This document shows, piece after piece, positions 33,092 to 44,849 of a stretch of 64,000 nucleotides of DNA. The notes beneath the pieces are model-generated. The model searched no databases. It saw only the letters and a program-made list of their open reading frames with translations, and was not told the DNA's origin. Within the stretch, counting starts at the first letter, position 1. Every line of letters starts with the position of its first letter. The translations under genes were made by a program, and so were the position numbers. Source of the DNA: Hordeum vulgare subsp. vulgare (taxonomy: Eukaryota; Streptophyta; Magnoliopsida; Poales; Poaceae); NCBI RefSeq assembly GCF_904849725.1, contig NC_058519.1, positions 179,169,703 to 179,233,702 on the forward strand. The letters are read 5' to 3'.

Positions 33092-35509
33092 ATGTCGACT
33101 AGGGGTTTAGGATTCACTGACACTCTTAGTTCCGATGGCACAAATTTTGATGTTTGGGTAATTCGCATGCTTAATCACTTCCGGGTCTTGGACCCAAATT
33201 TAGAGCGAATTGTAGATATGGGTTTTTCTCCTCCAAAGGATTCTCAAAATATATCTTTAGAGGATGAGAAAAACTCATATCTCAATGCTCAAGCTTCTAA
33301 TGTGCTTTTTGATGCTTTGAGCAATGTAGTTATATTTCAACTCATGCCATTCCGGGATGCTCATGAGTTGTGGACAAAGCTTCAAGATAAATATGGTGTG
33401 TCCAAGATTTGCAGGGATGATTGTTCTCCCTCCACCTCCAGTCGTGTGGTATTCTCAACTTCATCTACTTCACCTACATGTGGATTGCCACAAGGTAATG
33501 ATATGGTGAGTAGTGGTGACCATTGCAATAATGAAAGTGGGTTTATTGTTGATGATCCTTCATCACTATATTATTACAATGCTTCATCTTTGGGCGTTAG
33601 CACTTCGAGCACTCTAAATGTTTCACATGCTTGTGTTGATAGTCCGTGCATATCATGTAAAAACTGCCTGTCTAAATCTCATGATGATATGCCTCCTATA
33701 TCTTGTTGCCATGATAAAAATGTATATATTTCCTCGAGTTGTTGTGCTAACAATGTAGAGGAAATTCATCACTCCATGGAACAAGATGTGGCCTTGAATG
33801 ATGCTTCAAGGGATCCTACATCATCATCTATTGTGACTCACTTTTGCCTTATGGCTAAGGCTTCAAAGGTATCTCCTACTTTGAATTCCAATATATCTCA
33901 TGATGATGATGTTGATGATAATGGGGATGAGGATAATGATAAAGAGAGTGATAGTATTGCATCCTTAAAAATTAAGGGTGAAATGATTTTTAAATCTCTT
34001 TATAAGAATAAACTTGCTTGTTCCAACTTCTTGGAAATCATGTCTATTGCCACTGAGGGAAAGAAATACATTGAGGAGTTGGAAGCTCATCTTGAGGAGC
34101 ATGAGGCCACCATTGAGACAATGGAAGGTCATGAGCGTGATTATGCTAATGAGATCGCAGAGCTATCTCAAGCTCTTGATAATGAACAAACCACCAAGGA
34201 ATCTCTTGAGGAAACCTTTGCTCTAGAATTATCTAGATTAAAGGGATCCTATGATAGAGCTCTCGAGGTGGCTAATGATTTTAGAACTAAAAATGATAAG
34301 CTTGAAGTTGCACATGCTAAACTCCTTGAGGACTATGAGCACCTCGAAAATGGCTCAAGGGCTATTAAGAGCTCGCTCATCGAACTCACCGAGTCTCATG
34401 CTCAACTTGAAGCTTCATATGCTAAAGAGCTTGCCAAGGTGCCTTCTCCTCTTATTGCTAATGATGATGCTTGTGCTACTAACTCTACTTCTTGTGAAGC
34501 ATCCATTTTAAAGGAGAATGTTGAGCTAAGGGCTCAACTTGAGTTGCTATCTAGCAATTATGGGAAATTGGAAGAAAGTCATGTAATGCTCACAAGCTCT
34601 CATGATGATCTTCTAGCATCCCATAATGTGCTAAAATTAGCTCATGAGGCTATTACTACCAAGGTAACATCGAGTGAGCCTCATGTGGACATTAGCACTA
34701 CTTCTAGTCAAAAAGTTATATTGCCATGTGCTAGTCCTTGTAATTCATCTACTCATAATGTTGCTACATATTGTGATGAATTACTTTCCATGCCTTGTTG
34801 CTCTAACAATGAAGCTTATACTTCCTCTAGTACTTGTGTTGATACTAACCATGTAGAGGAAATCAAAGAGCTCAAGGCCCAAGTCACTTCCTTGAAGAAA
34901 GACTTGGAAAAGAGTCATGAAGGAATGTCCACACTCAACAATGTCTTGTGTGGACAAAAATCCTCGAATTATAAAAATGGACTAGGATTCAACTCCAACA
35001 AGAAGAAGAAGTCCAAAAGCTTTAAGAAGAAGGGCCAAGAACAAGTCAAGAATTTGGCCAAGATTATTTGCTTCAAGTGCAAAATTGAAGGGCACCATGT
35101 TAGATCTTGCCCACTAAAGAAGAAGCCCCAAAGTCACAAGCAACAAGGGAAGAGGCCACAAGTGCACTCACATACTCAACTACAAGTTGAAGAAAGGCCC
35201 CTTCCCAAGAAGACCCAAGCCAACACTCCTCATGTTGAGAAATCAATAGGGAAGAAATTAAAGGGTAGATGTTGCTACTTATGTGGTGAGAAGGGTCACT
35301 TCGCTTCTTCTTGCACGAGAGGTAATTTATCCAACCCAATCATTATTGATGATATCTATTCTCTTGGGAAGGATAAGGTTGGCAATGTGTTTGCCAAGTT
35401 TGTTTGTACTCAAAGTGGTGTCAAGAAAAGTACCATTTGGGTTGCCAAGCCTATTGTGACTAACCTCTTAGGACCCAACGTGGTTGGGGACCAACAAGCT
35501 CAAACTTGA
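33092..35509 (+). CDS. Gag-like protein with two CCHC knuckles, 805 aa, uninterrupted
   Basis: It would form the RNA-packaging capsid of a non-autonomous element. Start MSTRGLGFTDTLSSDGTNF, about 40 bases after the primer site. Residues 1-110 resemble the Copia gag N-terminal domain (DGTNFDVWVIRML, DAHELWTKLQDKYG). A long low-complexity Ser/Cys/Asp region follows. Residues about 320-560 are a coiled coil (repeated EELEAHLEEHEATIE-like heptads). A Lys-rich patch lies at about 630-655. Two knuckles fit C-x2-C-x4-H-x4-C: CFKCKIEGHHVRSC at residues 660-673 and CYLCGEKGHFASSC at 728-741. The reading frame is intact and ends soon after TIWVAKPIVTNLLGPN, where an autonomous Copia polyprotein would go on into protease. 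Forward ORFs in other frames at 34014-34856 are shadows of this one. Confidence 0.88.
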   Translation: MSTRGLGFTDTLSSDGTNFDVWVIRMLNHFRVLDPNLERIVDMGFSPPKDSQNISLEDEKNSYLNAQASNVLFDALSNVVIFQLMPFRDAHELWTKLQDKYGVSKICRDDCSPSTSSRVVFSTSSTSPTCGLPQGNDMVSSGDHCNNESGFIVDDPSSLYYYNASSLGVSTSSTLNVSHACVDSPCISCKNCLSKSHDDMPPISCCHDKNVYISSSCCANNVEEIHHSMEQDVALNDASRDPTSSSIVTHFCLMAKASKVSPTLNSNISHDDDVDDNGDEDNDKESDSIASLKIKGEMIFKSLYKNKLACSNFLEIMSIATEGKKYIEELEAHLEEHEATIETMEGHERDYANEIAELSQALDNEQTTKESLEETFALELSRLKGSYDRALEVANDFRTKNDKLEVAHAKLLEDYEHLENGSRAIKSSLIELTESHAQLEASYAKELAKVPSPLIANDDACATNSTSCEASILKENVELRAQLELLSSNYGKLEESHVMLTSSHDDLLASHNVLKLAHEAITTKVTSSEPHVDISTTSSQKVILPCASPCNSSTHNVATYCDELLSMPCCSNNEAYTSSSTCVDTNHVEEIKELKAQVTSLKKDLEKSHEGMSTLNNVLCGQKSSNYKNGLGFNSNKKKKSKSFKKKGQEQVKNLAKIICFKCKIEGHHVRSCPLKKKPQSHKQQGKRPQVHSHTQLQVEERPLPKKTQANTPHVEKSIGKKLKGRCCYLCGEKGHFASSCTRGNLSNPIIIDDIYSLGKDKVGNVFAKFVCTQSGVKKSTIWVAKPIVTNLLGPNVVGDQQAQT

Positions 35510-38500
35510 TCAATAGGTGAATGTGGAGGACATTAGAGACTTGGATACATAATGAAGAATTAAGGGGTCTTCATCATTCATATTTCTCAAGCCAAGTCAT
35601 TTGGATTATCGAGTTTCTATCTTATATCCAATGTGCCTCCTTACGGTAACTTGTACTTAAACTGTTTACATTGTTAGTTGCTTGCCCCTTTGCATGTTGT
35701 GGTTTTGTACCTTGCATGTGTTTGTACATGTTATGCTTCCAACTTGCTTATGTTGAATAACCGAGTATGTGTATGTTGGTTTGCATATCATGTACATGTG
35801 AGTCTTGTATTGAGCCTTATTGCATCTTGTTTGTATCTTTGTTGGCTCTTGTGAGAGATTAATGGATTATTTCATTATGGGGGAGTGATGTGCTTTGCAC
35901 ACCTCACGATCCTATAAATGTGTATACATGGGGAATACCACTTAGTATTGATATTTCAAGATTATCTAGTTTCTATGTGGTATGTCTTACTCATGAGAAA
36001 TTCAAATTCTAAATGGTCCATTAATTATCTCTAGTTGGTTTTTCGTTTGCCACTTGTTAATATTGTTGGTTTATCACATTATAGGGGAGTAATATGCTAT
36101 GTGCATATTACAAGCCTAGAGAATGTGTACATTTGAGGTATTGCCACTTAGTGTTGATACTGTAAATTATCTTGTTCCTAGTTGGCATGTTTGCTCTACA
36201 AGTGTCATTTGCTTGCGTTTTATGGGTAAAGATGATCTTGGATATATTTGCGATCTACCAATGAGTATCATTTCCAAAATACTTCTTGTCCTTGACAATT
36301 GGTATTCCCATCATGTGGTAGGAATTGCTAATCGTCTTTACATTGGATTTTGTGTTTCGCTTGTCTTCCTTGCCTCTTGTGGATCTATTTTAACTTGCCT
36401 AGTGTTTTTATAGATATAGAGAAAGTGATGATCCCATCTTGTGCATTTTGTATTTAAATGCAAATTCTTTATAATGCACAACCCTTGGGGGAGCTATCCT
36501 ATTTTCTTTAGAACACTCTCTTTATTCGCCCATCATAAAATCTTTTGATCCCCATAAAGTGTATGTTGATGGGAGGCAAGTCTTGCTCTTTATGATGCTT
36601 TGTGCCATCATGAAAATTTGTCGAGGGTTTGGTTTGTTGGAACCTAGCTCTCTTTTGGAAACTAGATACCTCGTGTCTGTTTTCGTTCAATTGGTATCTT
36701 GTTTCCTTTTATTTGGCATGTGTCAATGGATATCTCATTCCTTGTTGTATATTTTAATTGATATCTTATTATCACTTAATACCTTGTCTTTTGGTATCTT
36801 ATCAACTATATGTTGATTGGGTTCTTGAAAGCCTTGAGCATGCATATTTACTATATGTATTTCCTTTGGCATGCTTTCTTTCTTTGACCCAATATATAGG
36901 GGAAACTCCACCTTGTCATAAAATGGCTAACGTGTGCATGAAATTCAAATTCATATCTATATGCACATATGTATGTGGAGTTTGTCCTATGTATTGTTGG
37001 TTTCTAACTCTTTGGTCCCAATGAGCTTGGGCACCATTTTTTTTTGTTTTGTTGTTCCAGGAACAATTGGAGATGCGTTGGATGCTCAGCTCACCTATAA
37101 GGAAGGTGTTGAGACCATGTGGTTATTGGAGCCAACTTAGGATGATCAACGAACAACTATCTACTACATCAATCCAATGTTGTCTCGGCAACAAGTATCT
37201 ACTTCATGCATTCATTTCTTGCAAAGGGCAACCTGTCGTTTCTTTTCCAGGTTGCATCATGGCATGAATCTCTTGATTCGTTCTTGTAGAACTTGTTTCC
37301 TTTCTCAAAGCATCCGAACGATGATGTCTTATTGCTAGTTGGGATGTCTTTGATGTTCGTATGTTGGAAGTTCATTTCGTACAATAAGAAAATATTAGGC
37401 CATGTGCTATGCTTCCAAGCAGAGATCTTATTGATATATTTATGACTTCCTTTTGGATATCTTGTTTGTTCCTTCTTGTAACCATTTCGTGTGTACATCC
37501 TTCTTTGTGGATATATATATATATCATCATGATTGTCTTCTACTTAGAATCTTTTACACATGAGAGAAGTTACATCTCTAATTGATATCCTCTTTTCTTT
37601 CACGTCCACCGTTGCTTTTCCTTTTTCAATTTTGGGTGGCTTCATGAAAGGATTTGTCTTGAGTGCGTATCTTATTTTCCTACATCTTGATGCACTCTTT
37701 GGCCGTGAAGATTATTTTTCCTTATGCTTGTCTTGATGAGGGTTTTGCCATTTTGATTGGTATCCCTCCTCTCTTGACAAGGTTCTTATTTCCTATCTTC
37801 ACCATGGGTTGTCACAAGCGTTGGTTCTTATTTTTTTATTAGTAAGCTTGTGAACCCATTTTCTAGTATGTGTGTGTGGGAATGATATGTCTTGCACTTT
37901 GTGTCTCATTTCATCAAGACTATGTTGATGAGTAATGCTCATCCTTATCTTAGTCTTCTCAAGTGCCTTGCCATAACTCACACACATTATTTTGGTTGAG
38001 CCTATTCTCAAGTTGCTTCTTTTACATGTTGCTCAACCATTTGTTTTGTACAAGTGATATGCTTATTGTCTCATTTATCTTCTTGCACTCGTTGTGTGTT
38101 GTTATTAATTTTGGGGGAGCAACGATCCTATTTTGTGCACTTATATCAAATACAAAAATCTCTTATTAGTTCACAAATCATGGGGAGCTTCTCTAGTTTT
38201 GATAAAACACTCTGTTGCCTTTATCATAATATCTTTTATTCATATGGTTCGAAGGACCATATGATTGTTTGTTCCATCTGGTATCTTTTGATTGCTTGCC
38301 TCTATTTTTGTATGACTTTGTGGCATACGATCCTTTTATTTGCAATCTTTGGGTCCTCAATATAGTTTGTTTTCCTCCAACTACTTATCATCGTATATGT
38401 GTATTTCTCTGCACTCATTTGTTGAGGAGTACACACTTCTTGGAGGACCACCAACTAGACTGGCTTTCTAAACTTTTTGTCCATTTTGGCAATCGATGCC

Positions 38501-38670
38501 AATGGGGGAGAAGTTTAGAGAGTTTAGTTTGGTTATGCTTAGAGGGTTTTGCTTTTATTGCATAAGCATTTACATCTTGTACGCATGCATTATTGCTTTG
38601 CATGTGTGAGCTTGGTTATGCTTATTTTCCTTATATAAACTCTCTTGAAGTAGTTGTCATCAATTACCAA
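35510..38670 (+). other. Long 3' non-coding region with repeated polypurine tracts
   Basis: 3.2 kb of T-rich sequence without a credible gene. Tracts of the form tGGGGGAG or tGGGGAG recur at about 35879, 36085, 36487, 38111, 38178 and 38502 before the true polypurine tract at 38671-38682. Short hydrophobic ORFs (36123-36413 and others) come from T-rich codons. A remnant of pol was looked for and not found. Confidence 0.7.
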
Positions 38671-38682
38671 AATGGGGGAGAT
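38671..38682 (+). other. Polypurine tract
   Basis: The sequence aatgggggagat directly precedes the 3' LTR start (TGTTAGAGC at 38683), where plus-strand DNA synthesis would be primed. Confidence 0.88.
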
Positions 38683-41223
38683 TGTTAGAGCATATATCTC
38701 CATATGTGGTTTTGGTAATTGATGACAATTCCTATGAACTAATGGTTGCCTTAAGTTATATTTATAGGATTTGTCCATAGGCACTTCTTGAAGTCCATCT
38801 GTTGGGTTCAAGGAGTTTATATGATGACCAAGATGGTATTCAAGGTATTATCCAAAGAATGGTCATAGAGACACATGGTTGATCAAGATCTCAGACAAAG
38901 AGTAAATCAAGATGATCAACACACAAAAGCGTACAAGATGTACCGAGAGGGATCAAGTGATCCCATGGTATGGTAAGCATTGTCCATTACGTGTTTGTGT
39001 ACTAACCCATGGTCTTCGTGAGAGTTCTATGTGTGGGTTAGGTGTGTTTCCATGGGCTTGCGTCTAGAGGAAGATCTCATACAACCCATGAAGGATGACG
39101 TCAAGTGGTGATCGTCACCAAGATTGCGGTGTGCAAGTACAAGTGGATCAGCACGAAGATATCATGCTTGAAGCTTGCCGTCCATTGTGGTGGCAATGGA
39201 CTTGTGAAGATATGCTGAAGAGTGGCTCACCCATAGTGAGTATGGGGGAGAAATCAACTAGTCTTCATCAAGCCAACGCAATCAAGAAAGGTGGTCCATC
39301 TTGAGGAAGCCAAGATCATCATCATCTAGCTCAAGAGGACAAGGTGCAAGGTATAGGTTTGCCCTTGATAGGTTTTCTGTTTAGGATAGATTGCTGTACT
39401 ATCAAGGGGGGCTCTCAGGTGAGTAGCTTGATCGTATCGTTCGTTGAGAGCTCAAGCCATTTGCATCCTTGCATCATACTTCTTGGTTCTTGTTTGGTGT
39501 TTCTCTTTGTGAGTTTTAGAGCTTATGGTCATCTTCATGACAAGCTCGAGTTCATCGAAAACGGAGTCCATATGCAACTACTATGATGTTTTCGATGTTG
39601 GAGTTTTTGCCGGTTCTTCATTCATAGAGGTCTCACATCTCTAGATCATTGGCATTTTCATATCAGCATGGTCTTAAGATTTCTCTTGGAGTTTGGATTG
39701 CTCTTGTCGTCCTGAATCCAACAAGCTTGGGTTTGCTCGATTCGGAGCTCGTATGCGATAGTTATGGCTGTTTCAGTGGCGAGCGGTAGTACCGCTGGAC
39801 CTAGCGGTAGTACCGCTGGCCCTAGCGGTAGTACCGTTAGAGCTGGCGGTAGTACCGTTAGAGCTAGCGGTAGTACCGCTGGCCTAGCGGTAGTACCGCC
39901 TCTAGTCAACGATAGTACCGCTCTAGGACTTTTAGTACCGTCATCTTTCCGGTTGTACTGCGTCAGACCTTTTTGTGAAGACTTTCTTGGCGGTGGTTGG
40001 CCCGGTAGTATCTTTGCGCTACCTTGGGCTCAACGGTAGTACCGCTGCAGCCAGCGGTAGTACCGCTGGAGGGTCATCGGTAGTACCCTGGAGCCAGCGG
40101 TAGTACCGCTAGGCTCGGGCTGTAAGTGGGGGTAACAGTCTGATTCCTTCCCCCACTATATAAAGGGGGTATTCTTCCCCCTTGGTCTTATCCATCCGTT
40201 GAGCTCTTGTTCTACCTCCATTGTTGACATTCTTAGAGCTTGCTAACTCTCAATCCCTCCTATGATTCTTGCTTGTTCTTGAGGGAAAAGAGAGAGGAGA
40301 TCTAGATCCACATCTCCACCAATCACTTTCTCCTCTATGTGAGGGGAACCCCTTGGATCTAGATCTTGGAGTTCTTTGTGAGCTCCTTGTTCTTCCTCTC
40401 ATATTTCCCCATAGCTTTCATTGTTGTGGAGGGATTTGACTGTGAGGGACTTGACCACTTCGTGTGTTATTGCCATTGCATTAGTTGCATCGGTTTGAGT
40501 TCTCCACGGTGATACGTGGAAGTAAGAAGTTGAGAAGCTTACTACCTTTGGTACTTAGTACCCTAGATATTGTTCTTCGTGGATGCGTTGGCGTCCTAGA
40601 AGCTTGGTGGTGTCTCGAAGCTCAATCATTGTGGTGTGAAGCTCCGGGCAAGCGTCGGGGTCTCCAATTAGGTTGTGGAGATTGCCCCGAGCAATTTGTA
40701 CGGGTACCGGTAACCGCCCCCAAGGGTTACCATGTGTACGGGTTCGGTGAACGCCCCCAAGGTTTGCCATTTGTACGGGTTCGGTGATCGCCCTCAAGGG
40801 TCCCTTAGTGGAATCACGGCATCTTGCATTGTGCGAGGGCGTGAGGAGATTACGGTGGCCTTAGTGGCATCTTGGGGAGTATTGTGCGTCCACACCGCTC
40901 TAACGGAGATTAGCATCCGCAAGGGTGTGAACTTCGGGATACATCATCGTCTCCCCGTGCCTCGGTTATCTCTTACCCGAACCCTTTACTTATGCACTTT
41001 ACTTTGTGATAGACATATTGTTTATTGTAATATATCTTGTTATCACTTAGTTGTTTATCTTGCTTAGCATAAGTTGTTGGTGCACATAGGTGAGCCTAGT
41101 TGTTTGTAGGTTTTGTGCTTGACAAATTAAACGTTGGTTTTATTCCACATTTGTTCAAGCCTAAACCTTAATTATTTTAAAGCGCCTATTCACCCCCCTC
41201 TAGGGGACATCCACGTCCTTTCA
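38683..41223 (+). repeat. 3' LTR of the 30497-41223 element
   Basis: 2,541 bases, nearly identical to the 5' LTR. By eye about 16 differences fall in the first 735 bases and about 3 in the remaining 1,800. The ends are the same, and the duplicated target ACTAC follows at 41224-41228. Confidence 0.95.
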
Positions 41224-41228
41224 ACTAC

Positions 41229-41431
41229 TTAGTTCAACACCAGGCCTAGGTCAGCTGTTGTACCTGCTCATGAGACAAGACACACATATTCAGCACAAGC
41301 TTCACCACCTTCAGCACCAGCTACAACTCAAGCAGCTTTAGTTCAACTCCTCCAGCTCCAGGACATTCAGCAGAAGCCTTTACGGATGCTCTTTTGTCGA
41401 CTCCGTCATCATCTGCCCACAGAGACGAGTA
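41229..41431 (+). pseudogene. Element A: C-terminal tail of ORF2 after the insertion
   Basis: Continuation of the ORF2 sequence begun at 28524; the joint is at the ACTAC duplication. It is Ser/Pro/Ala-rich (SAQASPPSAPATTQA) with no known domain and ends near 41431. In element B the corresponding tail lies on either side of the 18160-21982 solo LTR. Confidence 0.6.
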
Positions 41432-41914
41432 GTTCTATACTTTTGAACTTTTTGGTAACTTGTTGCCAAAGGGGGAGAAATGTATAGATCATAGACTGAG
41501 AGAGAGAGAGAGAGATTTACCTTATTTTCTCTCATTTGGTTTAAAAAACTTTGGTATTTTGGATGACTTTATGCTATTTGTGTGATTGATCATACACTTT
41601 ATCTTGTTTGATGCTACACTATTATCTTTTAGCTATATATGTGATGATGACTCACTTATCTTGTTGGTGCCATGTGCATTGCTATTCATTCCTATTTTTT
41701 TACGCACCACCAAGATGTATGTGACATGGAAGAGTGACCCATGATCCTAATCGATTCTGCATTTGCATTCAAATGCAAATTTTAAATAATGCACACATTC
41801 AGGGGAGCTCTTGCTTTTCACATACTTCTCAAAGCGTCGATGCTAATGATTGATTATATCTATTGTCGAAGCTTTGATATATATGTTGTCATCAATTACC
41901 AAAAATGGGGAGAT
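41432..41914 (+). other. Element A: 3' non-coding region and polypurine tract
   Basis: It contains 'ttgccaaagggggagaaatg' near 41463, a GA microsatellite at about 41492-41513, and the tract 'aaaaatggggagat' at 41901-41914 just before the 3' LTR. It is the forward counterpart of 17571-18040 in element B. Confidence 0.75.
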
Positions 41915-42153
41915 TGAAATCATAGTTGCTCCCTAGGGTGGTTTTGATAATTGATCACAACATATGCATCATTGGACTAGTATGTTTTCCAAGTATATTT
42001 CAGAAAATTTCAAAAGATGATATGGCTTAAGGTTTATGTGGAGATGCCCATGGATGCAAGAAAGGAACAATGTTGGCTTAAGCTTCAAGCTAGAAGACTC
42101 TTCATTTTATATTTGTGAGAAATCACTTTTGAGCCCATAGGAAAACCAATACT
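41915..42153 (+). mobile_element. Element A: 3' LTR, truncated
   Basis: It starts TGAAATCATAGTTGCTCCC and follows the 5' LTR (23447-23683) closely up to 'aaaaccaatact'. There the similarity stops and unrelated element D sequence begins. About 870 bases of LTR are missing. Confidence 0.85.
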
Positions 42154-44147
42154 GGCCAAAAGAATTTAAATAACAAGGCCAAAAGAAAGTTATCTCTACA
42201 AAATCGTATAGTCTGGCTATGCTCTATAATCCTTGCACAACGAATTTAAATCATGCACAACCTCGGTATTGGCCAAGTAATTGTTTTCACACCTTTACTT
42301 TCTCAAACTTTTTCAACTCTCACGCAATACATGAGCGTGAGCCATGGTTTTAGCACTATAAGTGGAATGGAGTGTGGTGGAGGTTGCAAGGCAAACAAGG
42401 AGAAGAGGGTCACATTGACTAGGCATATCAACGAGCTATGGATATGCTCATCAATAGATATCAACGCTAATGAATAGGGATTTCCATACAAATGATGCAC
42501 TAGAGCTAAGAGTATGTGAAAGCTCTTAAAGAAAACTAGTGGGTGTGCATCCAACTTGCTTGCTCACGAAGACCTAAGGCAATTTTGAGGAAGCCTATCA
42601 TTGGAATATACAAGCCATGTTAAATAATGAAAATTTCCCACTAGCTATATGGTGGTGACAAAATGAGAGACTCTCAATCATGAAGATCATGGTGCTTAAT
42701 ATGAAGCACAAGTGTGGAAGGGAGATATTAGCATTGTCCCTTCTCTCTTTTTCTCTCATTTTTTGGTGGGCTCTTTGGCCTGTTTTTTTTGCTGGGCATC
42801 TTTGGCCTCGTTTTGTAAATGGGCTTCGCTGGCCTATTTTATTTTCTCACATGGGACAATGCTCCATCAATGATGATCATCACATTTACAACTCAAAACT
42901 TAGAGCAATGATGACTCTATAAGGAATGCCTTCGGTAGTGTACCGTGACAATGATCTAGCATGGCATAGACATCAATGAAAACATCATGCTAGCTATCTT
43001 ATGATCATGCAATGACAATGTAGAAGTGGTGGCACATGTCATGGAGGTAGTTGCATGGTAATATATCTCGGAATGGCTTTGAAAATGCCATAGTAGGTAG
43101 GTATGGTGGCTGTTTTGAGGGAGGCTATATGGTGAGTTTTGTGCACCGGCGGAAGTTGCACGACACTAAAGAAGATGGTGATGGTGGAACGTGAAAGTGC
43201 ATCTAAACCATGGACTCAATATTAGTCATGAAGAACTCATATACTTGTTGCAAAAGTTTTAGTAGTAATCGAAACAAAGCATTCAACGCATACTCCTAGG
43301 GGAAGGGTTGGTAGGTATAAACCATCGCGCGATCCCAACCGCCACACAAAGGATGGCAATCAATGAACTAATCATGCTCAGACTTCATCACATAGCGGTT
43401 CACCATACGTGCATGCTACGGGAATCACTAACTTCAACACAAGTATTTCTAGATCCACAACATCTTACTAGTATAACTTCAATATTACCACAACCACAAC
43501 TCAAAACTAATTGAGATGAATCAAACTTCTCTAACTATTCAATGCACATGAAGGTGGAAGTTTTCATATCCCTTTGGATAACTACCCCTTTTGAGACTAC
43601 TTTCATAGCATAAGCCAACTACCAAGCCACGCACCGCTGTGCTCTAAAATATAGAAGTGAAACACACAGAGCAAAATCAACTAGCTCAAAAGATATAAGT
43701 GAAACACATGTGAGCTGAAGTGCCTAATCAAAGGATATAAGTGAAGCTCGACAAAATCACGGTGAGTGCATGTATCTCTCTCTCAGTGTGCAGCAAGGAA
43801 GATTGTGACACAACAAAAATAAAAGACTCCTACGATACAAGACGCTCCAAGAAAAACACATAACATGTGGTGAATAAAAATATAGCCCCAAGTAACGTTA
43901 CCGATGGATTGAAGACGAAAGAGGGGATGCCTTCCCGGGGCATCCCCAAGCTTAGGCTTTTTCGACATCCTTGAATCAACTTGGGGTTCCTTGGGCATCC
44001 CCAAGCTTGAGCTCTTGCCACTCTTTATCTCTTTGTCCATAAGAACTTCACCCAAAACTTGAAAACTTCACAACACAAAACTTAAATAGAAACTCGTGAT
44101 ATCATCAGTATAAGGAAGCAAATCACCACTTCCTTAGGTACTATAGA
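42154..44147 (-). mobile_element. Element D: 3' part of a minus-strand Athila-like element
   Basis: 2 kb without credible ORFs, containing words typical of the untranslated 3' half of Triticeae Athila-like Gypsy elements ('tcatgctagctatcttatga', 'cttcatcacatagcggttca', 'cataacggttcaccat'-like). It is taken to be continuous with 56584-59490 across element C, because both flanks of C fit one element. The element's second LTR is missing. Confidence 0.55.
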
Positions 44148-44705
44148 TGATGGGGTTATAGTCCCAGGGTAGGGTCATAGGCCTGCCCTATAGGTCCTAC
44201 CCAAGGACTACCCTTCGCAAGGGACAAGGCCCTTAGTCAGTTCCGACTGAATTAAGGACTTCCCATCATCCAGTCGGTGACGATTCCTCTATCATCCAGT
44301 CGGAGATGAACATTCGGAACGTATCAAACTTACCAACTGGATTCCACTCTGAACATCGTAACCCCCCTGGAGGGCAACGGTCATACGTTTTCATGTACCA
44401 TTATTAGCATTTAAGGCATATGTTACCTGTAACGTAGGCATTTATTCGCCACTACACCACCCCTGTGCACCGAACCGTTGTGAAGGGCAGCGCACTCTAT
44501 ATAAGTCGCCCTTTTCCACTAGTGCAGGGTTTAGCATTTCACTGTAATCCATATTCCACTCGACATCAAGCTCCCAAGAGCATTGAGACGTTGGGCTTTT
44601 ACCTCCACCGTAGAGGGGCCTGAACTCATACAACCTCGCTGTAGCTAAGGCTCTGCCCATCCTTTCGTACCCTACACATCTACTGTCAGACTTATACCCA
44701 CGACA
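44148..44705 (+). repeat. Element C: 5' LTR and primer site
   Basis: 558 bases from TGATGGGGTTATAGTCCC to ACCCACGACA. TATA box TATATAAG at 44498-44505. The primer site TGGTGCCCACCGTGGGG follows at 44708-44724. The minus-strand ORF reaching from here to 45029 is a chance reading. Confidence 0.92.
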
Positions 44706-44849
44706 GTTGGTGCCCACCGTGGGGTAGGCGTCTAAGCGACTTTCGACGAGTTTGCGACTACATCCTTTCGTCATTTCGTCCGGTGGAGATTTGTGCATGG
44801 GTCGTGAGATCCTCTTCGGCGCACTCTCCTTCATCGTCGACGATTCGGC

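Larger units (their letters stand above)
30497..41223 (+). mobile_element. Complete young non-autonomous LTR retrotransposon (10.7 kb)
   Basis: LTRs lie at 30497-33036 and 38683-41223, with TSD ACTAC at 30492-30496 and 41224-41228. The primer site and polypurine tract are present. The only long ORF is a gag-like protein at 33092-35509. No protease, integrase, reverse transcriptase or RNase H motif was found in any frame. It interrupts ORF2 of element A. The LTRs differ at roughly 19 positions by eye, so the insertion is recent. Confidence 0.95.
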
